Notes: generated by a model not told the origin, from the sequence alone. 23,611 bases of DNA from a bacterium (GCA_014381105.1 JACMIO010000003.1:1-23611); one strand, 5' to 3'. Positions 7,120 to 15,451 are shown, numbered from the stretch's first letter. Program-made: numbers and translations.

Positions 7120-8487
7120 ATGCCAATTTTACCTATTGACTCTGGAAGATACGGTAGCAATGAAATAAGGAAAATTTTTGAAGAAGAAAATCGACTCAGA
7201 TATCAGCTTAATTTTGAAGCACTAGTTGCATTATCTCAAGGCAAACTTAGAATGATTCCTCTAAAAGCCTCAAGAGAAATAGCACGAATAGCAAGATCAA
7301 ATAAGATCACAACAATAAAGATCAAGGAACTTGAATCAATAAGTGAGCATGACACAGCTTCGTTAGTACAGGCAATTAGCGAATATTGTTCACCCACAAC
7401 AAGACCATGGATACATTACGGATTAACCAGTAACGATGTTGTAGATACATCTACGTCAATGCAATTAAAAGACGCGTTTAAAGTAATTGAACCAAAAATA
7501 TTCAAGCTAATTTCGTTATTGATAAATAGGGTAAGAAAATATGACTTGTTACCTTCTGTAGGAAGAACTCATGGACAGCACGCAAGCATAATTTCATTTG
7601 GATTAAAATTTGCGATTTGGGCAAACGAGCTTTCATATCACATAGAAAGGATCGAAGAGGGTAAGAAGAGATTTCTTTTATGTAAAACATTGGGAGTGGT
7701 TGGGACAGGTTCCTTGATGGGATCAAAGGCCCTGGATGTACAGGACAAGGTAGCCAAAACGCTTGGTCTTTATTCTATAGAGGCAGCTACACAAGTAATA
7801 CCCAGAGAAAGACTAGCAGAAGTTCAATTCATAATTTCGTTAATAGGAAGTTCTTTGGATAAAATGGCAACAGAAATTAGAAATTTACAAAGAACTGAGA
7901 TTGGAGAGGTAGAAGAACCATTTAAAAAAGGGCAATTGGGAAGCAGTGCAGTTCCAGTAAAGAGGAATCCCATAAAGAGTGAAAGAATATCTTCACTTGC
8001 AAGAATACTTCGTTCCTTTTCAAATATCGCTCAAGAGAATATTTCACTCTGGCATGAGAGAGATCTCTCGAATTCCGCAAATGAAAGATTTACTATTCCG
8101 ATGGGCGTCATTCTTTTGGACGAAATGATAAATAACATGATAAGGGTAATTGAAGGATTAACTGTAAGTAGTCAAACAATTTTAGATAATATAAATAAAA
8201 CAAAGGGAAGAATTTTTGCAGAGTTTATTCTTGAAGCCCTAGTAAAGAAGGGTATTCCTCGAATGAAAGCGTATGAGAGCATACAACGTGTTGCTTTTGA
8301 AACACTAGTTGATGACAGAGACTTTAAAGATGCGATAATGAAGGATCCTTCTATTGGAGAACATTTAAACAAGAATGAATTGAAAACAATATTTGATCCT
8401 AACACTCATCTGGCTGCATCGACAAGAATAATAAAGAATGTCATAAAAAGGACCGAGCAAATACGTAAAAACTACAAACCGCATTAA
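7120..8487 (+). CDS. purB: Adenylosuccinate lyase
   Basis: This 455-residue protein belongs to the fumarase/aspartase superfamily and matches PurB in length and motifs. PurB acts twice in purine synthesis, releasing fumarate from SAICAR and from adenylosuccinate, as a cytosolic homotetramer. Visible motifs are SEHD (75-78), TSNDVVDT (103-110), GRTHGQHA (148-155, with the catalytic histidine) and the signature loop GSSAVPVKRNP (274-284). That loop carries the catalytic serine and replaces the usual SSxMPxKxNP with V for M. The start is ATG 7120, 27 bases after a TATA box. Its stop overlaps the stop of the convergent PP-loop gene by four bases (8484-8487). No defect is seen. Confidence 0.95.
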   Translation: MPILPIDSGRYGSNEIRKIFEEENRLRYQLNFEALVALSQGKLRMIPLKASREIARIARSNKITTIKIKELESISEHDTASLVQAISEYCSPTTRPWIHYGLTSNDVVDTSTSMQLKDAFKVIEPKIFKLISLLINRVRKYDLLPSVGRTHGQHASIISFGLKFAIWANELSYHIERIEEGKKRFLLCKTLGVVGTGSLMGSKALDVQDKVAKTLGLYSIEAATQVIPRERLAEVQFIISLIGSSLDKMATEIRNLQRTEIGEVEEPFKKGQLGSSAVPVKRNPIKSERISSLARILRSFSNIAQENISLWHERDLSNSANERFTIPMGVILLDEMINNMIRVIEGLTVSSQTILDNINKTKGRIFAEFILEALVKKGIPRMKAYESIQRVAFETLVDDRDFKDAIMKDPSIGEHLNKNELKTIFDPNTHLAASTRIIKNVIKRTEQIRKNYKPH

Positions 8488-9287
8488 TCTATTTCTTTAT
8501 AATTTTTGTGGATTAGAGAACCGTATTGTAACGCTTTTTTCCTTCTTATAATTACTTCTGGTGGTATCTCAAAAGATAACGCAATTTTTCTAATTATATG
8601 CTTTCTCAAAAGATCATCATCGCTAACTATTTTATCATAAATAGGAAACTTCATTGCGATAGAAATGAATCCTTTTGAGAGAAATGGTTGTATGATACTG
8701 ATATTATATTTTTCTACCGCTTGTTTTATTTCATTTATTAATTCTAATTCATTCAATATCTTTGACTCAATAGTCTTGTTAATAGTATCGTTGCCTTGAT
8801 TAAATATGAATCTGAAATTATTGTAGCCACAGAACAGTTCATCAAAACCGTTGGCAGTGAGTACAACATTAAGACCATTATTACTTGCCAATTGAGCAAC
8901 ATAACTAAAAGCAATGCAGTTTTCAATATGAGATAAATTTCTACAGGTCATTTCATCCCTTATTTTTTTAGAAAATACTGAAAAATCTTGCTTATCTATT
9001 TCTAAAACTTTGTGATTCATATTGATTTTACGTGATATTGTTTTTGAGAATTCTATGTCATTAGAATCAGGAAAACCAATAGTTAATAGTGTGGTATCGA
9101 TGTTCATATTTTTACAAATTTTTGCAAGTAATGTACTATCTATCCCGCCCGAAAAGGCAATTCCAATCTTATTTATTCCTCTCAAATTATCAGATACAGT
9201 TGCAAACAATGCATCAATTAGGTCGGAATTGTACAATATAGTATAACCAAAAATAATTTCATTTATGTCTTTATTAGTATGGGCCAT
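8484..9287 (-). CDS. Asparagine-synthetase-like PP-loop protein lacking the glutaminase domain
   Basis: This 267-residue protein corresponds to the synthetase half of AsnB. It has the ATP-pyrophosphatase loop SGGIDST (46-52), the metal-binding motif GFDELFCGY (147-155, with D149 and E150) and the typical C-terminal RRKKALQYGS (about 247-256). The N-terminal glutamine amidotransferase domain of AsnB, with Cys2, is absent: the chain starts only about 40 residues before the PP-loop. It may therefore use ammonia directly, receive it from a separate glutaminase, or adenylate a different carboxylate. QueC-type zinc cysteines are absent, which argues against preQ0 synthase. It ends within the purB stop, so the two genes converge with no spacer. 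The start is ATG 9285-9287; ATTTATC (9304-9310) may be its TATA box. Confidence 0.8.
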   Translation of the reverse strand: MAHTNKDINEIIFGYTILYNSDLIDALFATVSDNLRGINKIGIAFSGGIDSTLLAKICKNMNIDTTLLTIGFPDSNDIEFSKTISRKINMNHKVLEIDKQDFSVFSKKIRDEMTCRNLSHIENCIAFSYVAQLASNNGLNVVLTANGFDELFCGYNNFRFIFNQGNDTINKTIESKILNELELINEIKQAVEKYNISIIQPFLSKGFISIAMKFPIYDKIVSDDDLLRKHIIRKIALSFEIPPEVIIRRKKALQYGSLIHKNYKEID

Positions 9288-9781
9288 CCAAATTCTGACT
9301 TCCGATAAATAGGACTAACAGTAAACCAAAATCAGCAAAAGACAATAATTTTCCCCAGGAGAAGATTACTTTACTATTCTAAAATCATCCCTATATTAGA
9401 AAAAATTGATTCAAATATACTGGTATAAATCCTAACGGAACTAAGCAACAATATACGATATATTCATATAACATTTGTTATAATAAAAATATTTACTAAT
9501 CAATAGGATCTAATGTTTTGTATAAACAAGATTAAATCTTTTACATGAGATAAATGTTATAATGCGTTGAAACGGCTAACGACAAACATGATTTGTTTCT
9601 AGCCTGCGTCATATATGGCACCTAGCTATGTCTACTCAGTTAGTTAACAGCTGTAATTAATTAATCCTTATTTGGCTGATATTTGGGAATACTTATGAAT
9701 TTGATTTGATATGAACAAGACGGGTTCAATTCCAGCGCATACGAATGAACTATTTCTTGGAGTTATTGAAATTGACCTAAT
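9288..9781. other. 494-base divergent intergenic region with several palindromes
   Basis: No convincing gene is found here. It holds a 16-bp palindrome at 9467-9482 (TATAACA, TT, TGTTATA), whose half-site TGTTATAAT recurs at 9555-9563. An imperfect hairpin lies at 9574-9604 (GGCTA/TAGCC outer stem, ACAAA/TTTGT inner stem). The short palindromes ACAGCTGT and TTAATTAA lie near 9645-9665. A 24-codon ORF (9711-9785) ends on the start codon of the next gene. A small RNA or several regulator sites are possible. Confidence 0.4.
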
Positions 9782-10636
9782 ATGAAAAGTAACTTGTATA
9801 TATCTGGATTCTTTGAAATAAAATTAATGAAGAAGACAATTCTGGACGAAGATCTCAAATATATCGATGGAAAAGGAAACTTGCTGAGGAGCAAGACAGA
9901 ATTATCTTTCTCAAGATTACTTTCATTTTTAGGGCATGATTATGAATATGATTTTAAGATAAAGCTAATGAATGGAAACGAGGTCCTCGTTGACTTTAAG
10001 GTTGATAACAAATACATTGAAATATTAGATTCCGCGCAAGACCTAGAAAAATTCAATGAGATAAAAAAGAATAATCCTGATCTTGATATCATAGGGATTG
10101 GTAAATCAAAATTTGGTGTCAAATCTGGTGATTTTGAAACAATATCCTTTGTCGATTCTGAAGGGGACCAGATCGGTTCAATATTTTTAGAAGATTCATC
10201 ACTTGCTTTTGACTATGCTCATATTTTACCTCTCGTTGAAAAATGCTCCATACTACATGGTCACACTTCTACTGTTATGGTAGAGATCATTGGAAAAATG
10301 GTGAACAATCTGGTTATCGATTATATTGATGCTAAAAGAATCATCAAAGACACCCTTTCAATATTAGATCACAAGTTCTTTATCAACAAGAAATACGTTT
10401 ACAAAGAAGATAGTCTTCATTATTACGTCTCATTTAACGGTCCTCGTGGATTTTTCAATCTACAACTTCCTAAAGATACTACCTTTCTGATGCCTGGAGA
10501 GGCAACAGTAGAGAATCTTTCCTCCGTAATAATAGAACTACTTTCCTCAAAAATGCCTCCAAATATAGAAGCTCTTGGTGTTTATATTTACGAAGGCGTA
10601 AATAAAGGGGCACATATTCTGGCAAACATCAGGTAA
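9782..10636 (+). CDS. QueD/6-pyruvoyltetrahydropterin synthase domain fused to an N-terminal PD-(D/E)XK-like domain
   Basis: The C-terminal half (about 140-284) is a complete QueD-type domain. Zinc ligands are H147, H159 and H161; the catalytic Cys155 has the usual spacing to HGH (KCSILHGH); LVIDYIDAK, the LDH motif (195-197), ATVENLS (241-247) and E271 of YEG are all kept. QueD converts dihydroneopterin triphosphate to 6-carboxytetrahydropterin, the first committed step to preQ0 and, in archaea, tRNA archaeosine. The N-terminal part (about 25-125) resembles a PD-(D/E)XK nuclease fold: a helix with E40, then VDFKV (70-74, D71) and KYIEIL (77-82, E80). The expected lysine of ExK is a leucine (L82), so it may be inactive. 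Usual QueD is about 120-150 residues. An alternative start is Met16, which removes neither domain. Confidence 0.8.
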   Translation: MKSNLYISGFFEIKLMKKTILDEDLKYIDGKGNLLRSKTELSFSRLLSFLGHDYEYDFKIKLMNGNEVLVDFKVDNKYIEILDSAQDLEKFNEIKKNNPDLDIIGIGKSKFGVKSGDFETISFVDSEGDQIGSIFLEDSSLAFDYAHILPLVEKCSILHGHTSTVMVEIIGKMVNNLVIDYIDAKRIIKDTLSILDHKFFINKKYVYKEDSLHYYVSFNGPRGFFNLQLPKDTTFLMPGEATVENLSSVIIELLSSKMPPNIEALGVYIYEGVNKGAHILANIR

Positions 10637-10780
10637 ATAGCGATAGTCTTTATGATAAAACGGATATCATGATGAGGCACTTGTCCTTACGGATCCGATG
10701 CATGTTTTTCATTAATCCAAAAAAGGTTTGAAGCATGAACTTAAATAGAAGCCGTCTAGTGGATTAGTTCTAACCTAAAG

Positions 10781-13126
10781 ATGCAACAAAAAATAGATGA
10801 AAAGATATGGAATTCAAATATTGAGAATGCTATTTTGCAAAATTGGCATGATAAAAGAATCTATGATTTCAAAGTATCTGATAATAAAAATTATGTAATT
10901 GATACCCCACCTCCCTATCCATCAGGACGGCCCTGGCATATTGGAGCTGCGGCACATTATGCGCAAATTGACATGATAGCTCGAACAACTAGAATGTTTG
11001 GTAATAATGTATATTTTCCAATTGGCATAGACAGAAATGGACTACCAGTTGAGATTTACACTGAAAAAAAACACAAGATCAGAATGCGACAGACTGATAG
11101 AGAAGAATTTCTTAGACTCTGTAGAATCTCATTAGATGATCTAGAAAAAGAAATGATCCAAATCATGAAAAGTATCGGTCTAAGTGCCGACTTTGCGGAC
11201 TATTACAGGACTGATTCAAATGAATATCGCACGTTAACTCAGAGTACTTTTATTGATTTATGGGGAAGAGGACTTGTTTATTCTGCAAATCGACCAAATA
11301 ACTACTGTCCAAGCTGTGGCACTACAATTGCTGATGCTGAAATAACTTATGAAGAAAGAAAGACAAATCTAGTATTTTTGAAGTTTAGGTTAAAAAATGA
11401 AAATGAAGATTTGATTGTTGCTACAACCAGGCCTGAATTAATTTTTGCATGCCAATGTATTATAGTAAATCCGAACGATACCAGATATGAGAAAATGCAT
11501 AAGAAGGAAGTTATCTTGCCTCTATTTAATAGAGAAGTAAAAATCCTACCCCATCATTCAGCAAAATCAGAATTTGGTTCAGGAGCCGTGATGGTTTGTA
11601 GTTACGGAGACCTTAATGATGTGCAGGTATTTAGAGAATTTGGTTTAAAAGAAATTGTAGCTATAGATCAATATGGGAAAATAGGTGAAAATGGAGGTAG
11701 TTATTCTACCCTCACAGTAGACAATGCAAGAAAAAAAATCATTGATGATTTGGAAAATGGCGGCTACGTTGTAAAGCAAGAATCGATCTTGCATAGGATA
11801 CCGATGTGCGAGAGAAGTAAATCCCCAGTGGAGATAATCCCAATGCAGGATTATTATATTAAACAACTTGATTTTCTTCCCAAACTTAGAGAATTTGCAT
11901 CTTCTTTGAAATTTTATCCAGAGTCTCACAGACAGATATTGTTGAATTGGTTAGACTCGGTTGCAATAGATTGGCCGATATCTAGAAGGAGATTTTATGG
12001 TACAGAAATTCCGATATGGTATTGTGATAAATGTAAAGAACCAATGTTGCCTGAACCTGGAAAATATTACAGACCGTGGAAGGATAAAGCGCCGTTTGAT
12101 AAATGTGTCAAGTGTGGTCATAGTGAGTTTACTGGGGATGAAAGAACTTTTGATACTTGGATGGATTCTAGTATATCACCTCTATTTGTGACCAAATATA
12201 GTAAAGATAAAGATTTTTTTGCAAAAACATATCCAACACAAATAAGGCCGCAAGCAAAAGACATTGTAAGAACATGGCTGTATTACACAATGTTACGATG
12301 TTATCAGTTGACAGAGAAGCTTGCCTGGAGTGATGTCTGGATTATGGGATATGGGGTGGATGAGTATGGAGAAAAGATGAGTAAAAGTAAAGGCAATGTA
12401 ATTGATCCATTTCCTGTAATCAACAAGCATGGAGCAGACACCTTTAGATTCTGGTCAGCAATTGAAGCAAATCATGGTCAGGACTTTAGGTGTTCTGAAC
12501 AAAAGATTGCAGAGGCACAAAAATTTCTAACAAAATTATGGAATATTGGAAGATTTGTTTCCTCATTTGAATTCGTTCGAACAGTCGAAGTTGATTTATT
12601 GCCTTCGGATAAGTGGATTTTAGGGGAGTTATCTAATTTGGTAGCTGAATGCATCAAGGGGTACAAAGAATATAATTTTTTTATTCCAGCTTCACAAATA
12701 AGAGATTTTACTTGGAATATTTTCGCTTCCCACTACCTAGAATTAGTAAAATCACGCGCATACAACGATCAAGACCAAAACAATAGATATTCCGCATTAT
12801 ATGCGCTCCATAAATGTTTTTCAGTAATATTGTTACTATTAGCTCCTCTTTGCCCATTTATTACAGATAAATTATGGACTACGATATATTCTAAAGAAAG
12901 TATTCATTTACAAAAGTTTCCAGTTCAGAGTAATGACTATGGAGAGATGTGTAAATTTACAAAAGCCATTATAGATTTTAATTCATTAATATGGACGACA
13001 AAAAGAGAATCAACAAATGAAAATGGTAAGCGATATTCATTAAGAGATCCTATAAAGGCAGAAATTCCAGATGACCTATCTCAGTTCAAAGATGATCTAA
13101 AGGAAATGCATAATATTCAAGGTTAA
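10781..13126 (+). CDS. valS: Valyl-tRNA synthetase
   Basis: This 781-residue class Ia synthetase charges tRNA-Val. The Rossmann core has PPPYPSG followed by HIGA at 53-56 in place of HIGH, and an intact KMSKS at 532-536. The CP1 editing domain, which removes threonine, is shown by the ATTRPE segment (about 214-219). A zinc knuckle CPSC lies at 176-179, and two more CxxC pairs in the middle of the chain flank a metal-binding insertion. ISRRRFYGTEIPIWYC is the ValS signature that separates it from IleS and LeuS. The anticodon-binding helical domain occupies about 590-740, and the long bacterial C-terminal coiled coil is absent, as usual in archaea. The start is ATG 10781; CTTAAATAG near 10740-10748 may be the TATA box. 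An alcohol dehydrogenase gene follows after 20 bases. Confidence 0.93.
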   Translation: MQQKIDEKIWNSNIENAILQNWHDKRIYDFKVSDNKNYVIDTPPPYPSGRPWHIGAAAHYAQIDMIARTTRMFGNNVYFPIGIDRNGLPVEIYTEKKHKIRMRQTDREEFLRLCRISLDDLEKEMIQIMKSIGLSADFADYYRTDSNEYRTLTQSTFIDLWGRGLVYSANRPNNYCPSCGTTIADAEITYEERKTNLVFLKFRLKNENEDLIVATTRPELIFACQCIIVNPNDTRYEKMHKKEVILPLFNREVKILPHHSAKSEFGSGAVMVCSYGDLNDVQVFREFGLKEIVAIDQYGKIGENGGSYSTLTVDNARKKIIDDLENGGYVVKQESILHRIPMCERSKSPVEIIPMQDYYIKQLDFLPKLREFASSLKFYPESHRQILLNWLDSVAIDWPISRRRFYGTEIPIWYCDKCKEPMLPEPGKYYRPWKDKAPFDKCVKCGHSEFTGDERTFDTWMDSSISPLFVTKYSKDKDFFAKTYPTQIRPQAKDIVRTWLYYTMLRCYQLTEKLAWSDVWIMGYGVDEYGEKMSKSKGNVIDPFPVINKHGADTFRFWSAIEANHGQDFRCSEQKIAEAQKFLTKLWNIGRFVSSFEFVRTVEVDLLPSDKWILGELSNLVAECIKGYKEYNFFIPASQIRDFTWNIFASHYLELVKSRAYNDQDQNNRYSALYALHKCFSVILLLLAPLCPFITDKLWTTIYSKESIHLQKFPVQSNDYGEMCKFTKAIIDFNSLIWTTKRESTNENGKRYSLRDPIKAEIPDDLSQFKDDLKEMHNIQG

Positions 13127-13146
13127 CTATAGAAATCTGGTAACTT

Positions 13147-14172
13147 ATGAAAGCTGTTCCTATATACAGTCATGGTGATCTAAATGTATTGAGATATGAA
13201 CAGGATTTTCCAACTCCAATACCTAATCCATCCGAGATTCTAATTAGGGTAAAATACTGCGGCTTGAATCACCTAGATATATGGACAAGATTGGGAATTC
13301 CAGGTATAACTATTGACTTTCCCCATGTTTGTGGCAGCGATATTGTAGGCTCAGTGGAGGAAGAATATGCAGAAATCCCCAATGGATCTAGAGTTCTCGT
13401 ATATCCTGGAATCGGCTGCAATGATTGTCACAATTGTAGGAATGGAACCGAAACCCTATGTAGAGATTTTTCTATAATTGGTGGTTTAAGCAAGTACAAT
13501 GGTGGTTATGCAGAATATGTAACTGTTCCCAAAACAAATATCATACCACTACCTCGTGAAATAAGCGATGAACAAGCTGCCACACTCTCAATTTCATATT
13601 TGACTGCATGGAATATTGTTAAAAAACTACACCTAAAGGAAAATGATACAGTGTTGATATACGGAGCTACAGGTGGACTGGGTATGGCCATGATTCAAAT
13701 CTCAAAGGCACTCGGAATAAGAACCATAAGTACTATATCTGACGATTCTAAACTAAATTTTGCATATGACATAGGATCTGATTATGTAATTAATCGAAAA
13801 AAGAAAGAGATATCTCTTGAAATAGAAAAAATAACTCGGGGGATAGGAGTTGACGCAGTTGTGGATAATGCAGGTCAGAAGACACTGAATACAAGTATTA
13901 ATTCTGTTCGGAAAGGTGGGAAAATTGCAATATGCGGTACTACATCTGGAAGTGAAGCTAACTTTCAGATACGAACTTTTTATTCAAAGCAAATTCAACT
14001 ATTTGGTATTTTAATTGGATCAAAGTTAGAGTTGTTGGAATTAATTAACTTTGTAAATGAAAAAAATATAGTGCCAAAAATTGATTCCGTACTTCCATTA
14101 GCACAAGTAAAACAGGGTCATGATAAATTAGAAAAAGGAGCGCAATTAGGTAAGATTTTGATTAAAATATGA
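13147..14172 (+). CDS. Zinc-type alcohol dehydrogenase (MDR superfamily)
   Basis: This 341-residue protein is a medium-chain dehydrogenase/reductase. The N-terminal GroES-like domain has CGLNHLDIW with C38, and a structural zinc site with four cysteines, C91, C94, C97 and C105. The nucleotide-binding domain has GATGGLG at 173-179. The usual GHE of the catalytic zinc site is GSD here (63-65), while H60 is close by, so the catalytic metal set may differ or be absent. The GATGGLG loop resembles quinone oxidoreductases. It probably reduces aldehydes or ketones, or enoyl compounds, with NAD(P)H; the substrate cannot be told. It begins 20 bases after valS, which suggests co-transcription, and converges on the TRIC-type gene. 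Confidence 0.85.
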   Translation: MKAVPIYSHGDLNVLRYEQDFPTPIPNPSEILIRVKYCGLNHLDIWTRLGIPGITIDFPHVCGSDIVGSVEEEYAEIPNGSRVLVYPGIGCNDCHNCRNGTETLCRDFSIIGGLSKYNGGYAEYVTVPKTNIIPLPREISDEQAATLSISYLTAWNIVKKLHLKENDTVLIYGATGGLGMAMIQISKALGIRTISTISDDSKLNFAYDIGSDYVINRKKKEISLEIEKITRGIGVDAVVDNAGQKTLNTSINSVRKGGKIAICGTTSGSEANFQIRTFYSKQIQLFGILIGSKLELLELINFVNEKNIVPKIDSVLPLAQVKQGHDKLEKGAQLGKILIKI

Positions 14173-14220
14173 CAATAATTTTACCTGTAAGCGGAACAAT
14201 AGTTGTTCTCGAAAGATTGG

Positions 14221-14237
14221 GATGAAATATTTTCATC
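14221..14237. terminator. Perfect hairpin between convergent dehydrogenase and TRIC genes
   Basis: GATGAAA and TTTCATC flank a TAT loop, a perfect 7-bp stem. It lies 49 bases after the dehydrogenase stop and 18 bases beyond the TRIC stop. Its size and loop match the hairpin at 5268-5284 in the other convergent gap, which supports a shared bidirectional 3'-end role. Confidence 0.45.
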
Positions 14238-14254
14238 TCGATAACTAAAATAAT

Positions 14255-14887
14255 CTACATCTTTACTCTAGGTAAATTCCAATGTAGTTTGATAGATACC
14301 AACCTAATACCAGTTGTAACGAAAATTACAGCTATTGCGGTATATTCAAACGGCACACTAAGATTTACCAGTATAAGGAATACAATGACACCAATGAAAC
14401 TTGCCACTGCATAAACTTCCTTTGTAAAAACGATCGGGGGTTCTCTTACAAATACATCTCTTAAAATTCCACCGCCAAAAGCTGTCAACAAGCCTGAAAT
14501 CACGATTAGTACATAGTTAGTACCATACAGAGAATGTGCAATTGAGACTCCTGTAAAGGTGAATACTCCCAAGCCTACAGCATCAAAAATATTGAATAAA
14601 TTTTCATATTTTTTCGTTTTATGATAAAGAAAAAAAATGACAATTGCAGTTATTGTTGTCAATACAATGTGAATAGTGTCTGAAAAATTATTTGGAGGGA
14701 ATACTCCCAAAATTGTATCTCTCATTACTCCTCCAAGAATTCCTGTTACGGTTGCAAGAATTATTATGCCTACAATATCATACTTATGTTCTATTGCCCT
14801 GAGTGCACCTGTTACAGCAAATACCACTGTTCCAAATAAATCCAGTACAAGGATTATGAATGGAAAGCCGATATCTAAATTGAACAA
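14255..14887 (-). CDS. TRIC/UPF0126-type cation channel family membrane protein
   Basis: This 210-residue integral membrane protein has about seven helices in two homologous halves. Each half carries the family signature: GGVMRD at 52-57 and GGGILRD at 138-144. This is the prokaryotic relative of trimeric intracellular cation channels (UPF0126; YicG/YadS in E. coli), which conduct potassium in the cases studied. The usual length is about 205 residues, so it is complete. The start is TTG at 14885-14887; the codon before it is a TAA stop and there is no earlier ATG. It is the last gene of a minus-strand block and lies 72 bases after the Roadblock-like gene, separated by hairpins and a run of eight U that may end that transcript. 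Confidence 0.88.
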   Translation of the reverse strand: MFNLDIGFPFIILVLDLFGTVVFAVTGALRAIEHKYDIVGIIILATVTGILGGVMRDTILGVFPPNNFSDTIHIVLTTITAIVIFFLYHKTKKYENLFNIFDAVGLGVFTFTGVSIAHSLYGTNYVLIVISGLLTAFGGGILRDVFVREPPIVFTKEVYAVASFIGVIVFLILVNLSVPFEYTAIAVIFVTTGIRLVSIKLHWNLPRVKM

Positions 14888-14905
14888 TTAAAGATTGCTG
14901 TCGTG

Positions 14906-14959
14906 TTTAACATTGTTAAAAAAAATGTTGTTGCCCGCAAGTACTATCATCAAGATAGT
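14906..14959 (-). terminator. Hairpins and U8 run after the first Roadblock-like gene
   Basis: Directly after the stop codon at 14960, ACTATC (14943-14948) and GATAGT (14954-14959) form a 6-bp stem with a 5-base loop. Further along the minus strand comes a run of eight U (about 14918-14925), and TTTAAC-ATT-GTTAAA (14906-14920) forms a second stem. A U-run of this length is a good archaeal terminator. Confidence 0.5.
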
Positions 14960-15328
14960 TCATTGTTTTTTTCCATTTATCATATCCAAGATGTCTTCTG
15001 CAATGTCAATTGAAGTATGAGAGTTGATATTTGGTTCCATTGTTACAAGTAAGATATACTTGTCCAAGTAAAAAGTCAGAATTGATATCTTCTCTCTTTC
15101 AACATATGCGAATCTTGATCTGCCCATATTGTCATCAAACCTTTCTCGCATAGATTTACGCAATGCAGTATGTGTTAGGTATAATTCTTCATTGTTTTCA
15201 TCCATGATAGAGTTTAAACCCCCTCTCATTCCACCGACAATAGGCAATCCCGTATCATCAATGACCGCCACATAACGTATATCGCTATTCAGATTGAATA
15301 TAGATTCGCAAAGCTTTGAATATTCCAT
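14960..15328 (-). CDS. Small Roadblock/profilin-like protein, paralogue of 16151-16546
   Basis: This 122-residue soluble protein has an alternating helix/strand pattern: a helix at 1-13, a strand IRYVAVIDD (17-25), a loop with glycines (GGMRGG, 32-37), then a long helix and strands ISILTFYLD and YILLVTMEP. It aligns along most of its length with the protein at 16151-16546 (SDIRYVAVIDDTG against SSLRWIAISDSEG; YILLVTMEP against YYVLLTIDVEEP). Such proteins are expanded in Nitrososphaeria. They look like Roadblock/LC7 or profilin-like sensory modules, and I believe they match the DUF6659 group, but this was not verified. Function unknown. The start is ATG 15326-15328, 25 bases after a TATA box (15350-15357), with a 12-bp palindrome just upstream. 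Confidence 0.7.
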   Translation of the reverse strand: MEYSKLCESIFNLNSDIRYVAVIDDTGLPIVGGMRGGLNSIMDENNEELYLTHTALRKSMRERFDDNMGRSRFAYVEREKISILTFYLDKYILLVTMEPNINSHTSIDIAEDILDMINGKKQ

Positions 15329-15349
15329 AGATTGAGAAAATAAAGACTG

Positions 15350-15371
15350 TTTATTATGTTTTTGATCAAAA
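15350..15371 (-). promoter_or_regulatory. TATA box with abutting 12-bp palindrome
   Basis: On the minus strand the TATA box reads ATAATAAA (15350-15357), about 25 bases before the ATG. TTTTGATCAAAA, a perfect palindrome, lies at 15360-15371, directly upstream over the BRE position. It is a candidate operator or activator site. Confidence 0.5.
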
Positions 15372-15415
15372 GTTGCTCCTATAGAAACTGTTAGCCGTTT
15401 TCTAATTGCCCAATG

Positions 15416-15437
15416 CCAAAATAATCTTGATTTTTGG
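15416..15437 (-). terminator. Weak hairpin after the 136-aa gene
   Basis: CCAAAA and TTTTGG flank a 10-base loop. It lies 14 bases after the TAG stop at 15452. No U-run follows, so a role in termination is uncertain. Confidence 0.25.
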
Positions 15438-15451
15438 ATGCTGCGATATAT

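Noticed and set aside
9719..9736. GGTTCAATTCC, resembling a tRNA T-loop, before the QueD fusion gene.
   Set aside because: The bases on either side do not pair as a five-base T-stem, and no matching acceptor or anticodon arm lies upstream.
8484..10636. The PP-loop protein and the QueD fusion as a preQ0 pathway pair (QueC plus QueD).
   Set aside because: The PP-loop protein lacks the zinc cysteines of QueC and has the DELFxGY motif of asparagine synthetases; the genes are also divergent and 494 bases apart.
10668..10700. ATGATGA, resembling the C box of a C/D guide RNA.
   Set aside because: No CTGA box lies at a suitable distance, so there is no C/D RNA architecture.
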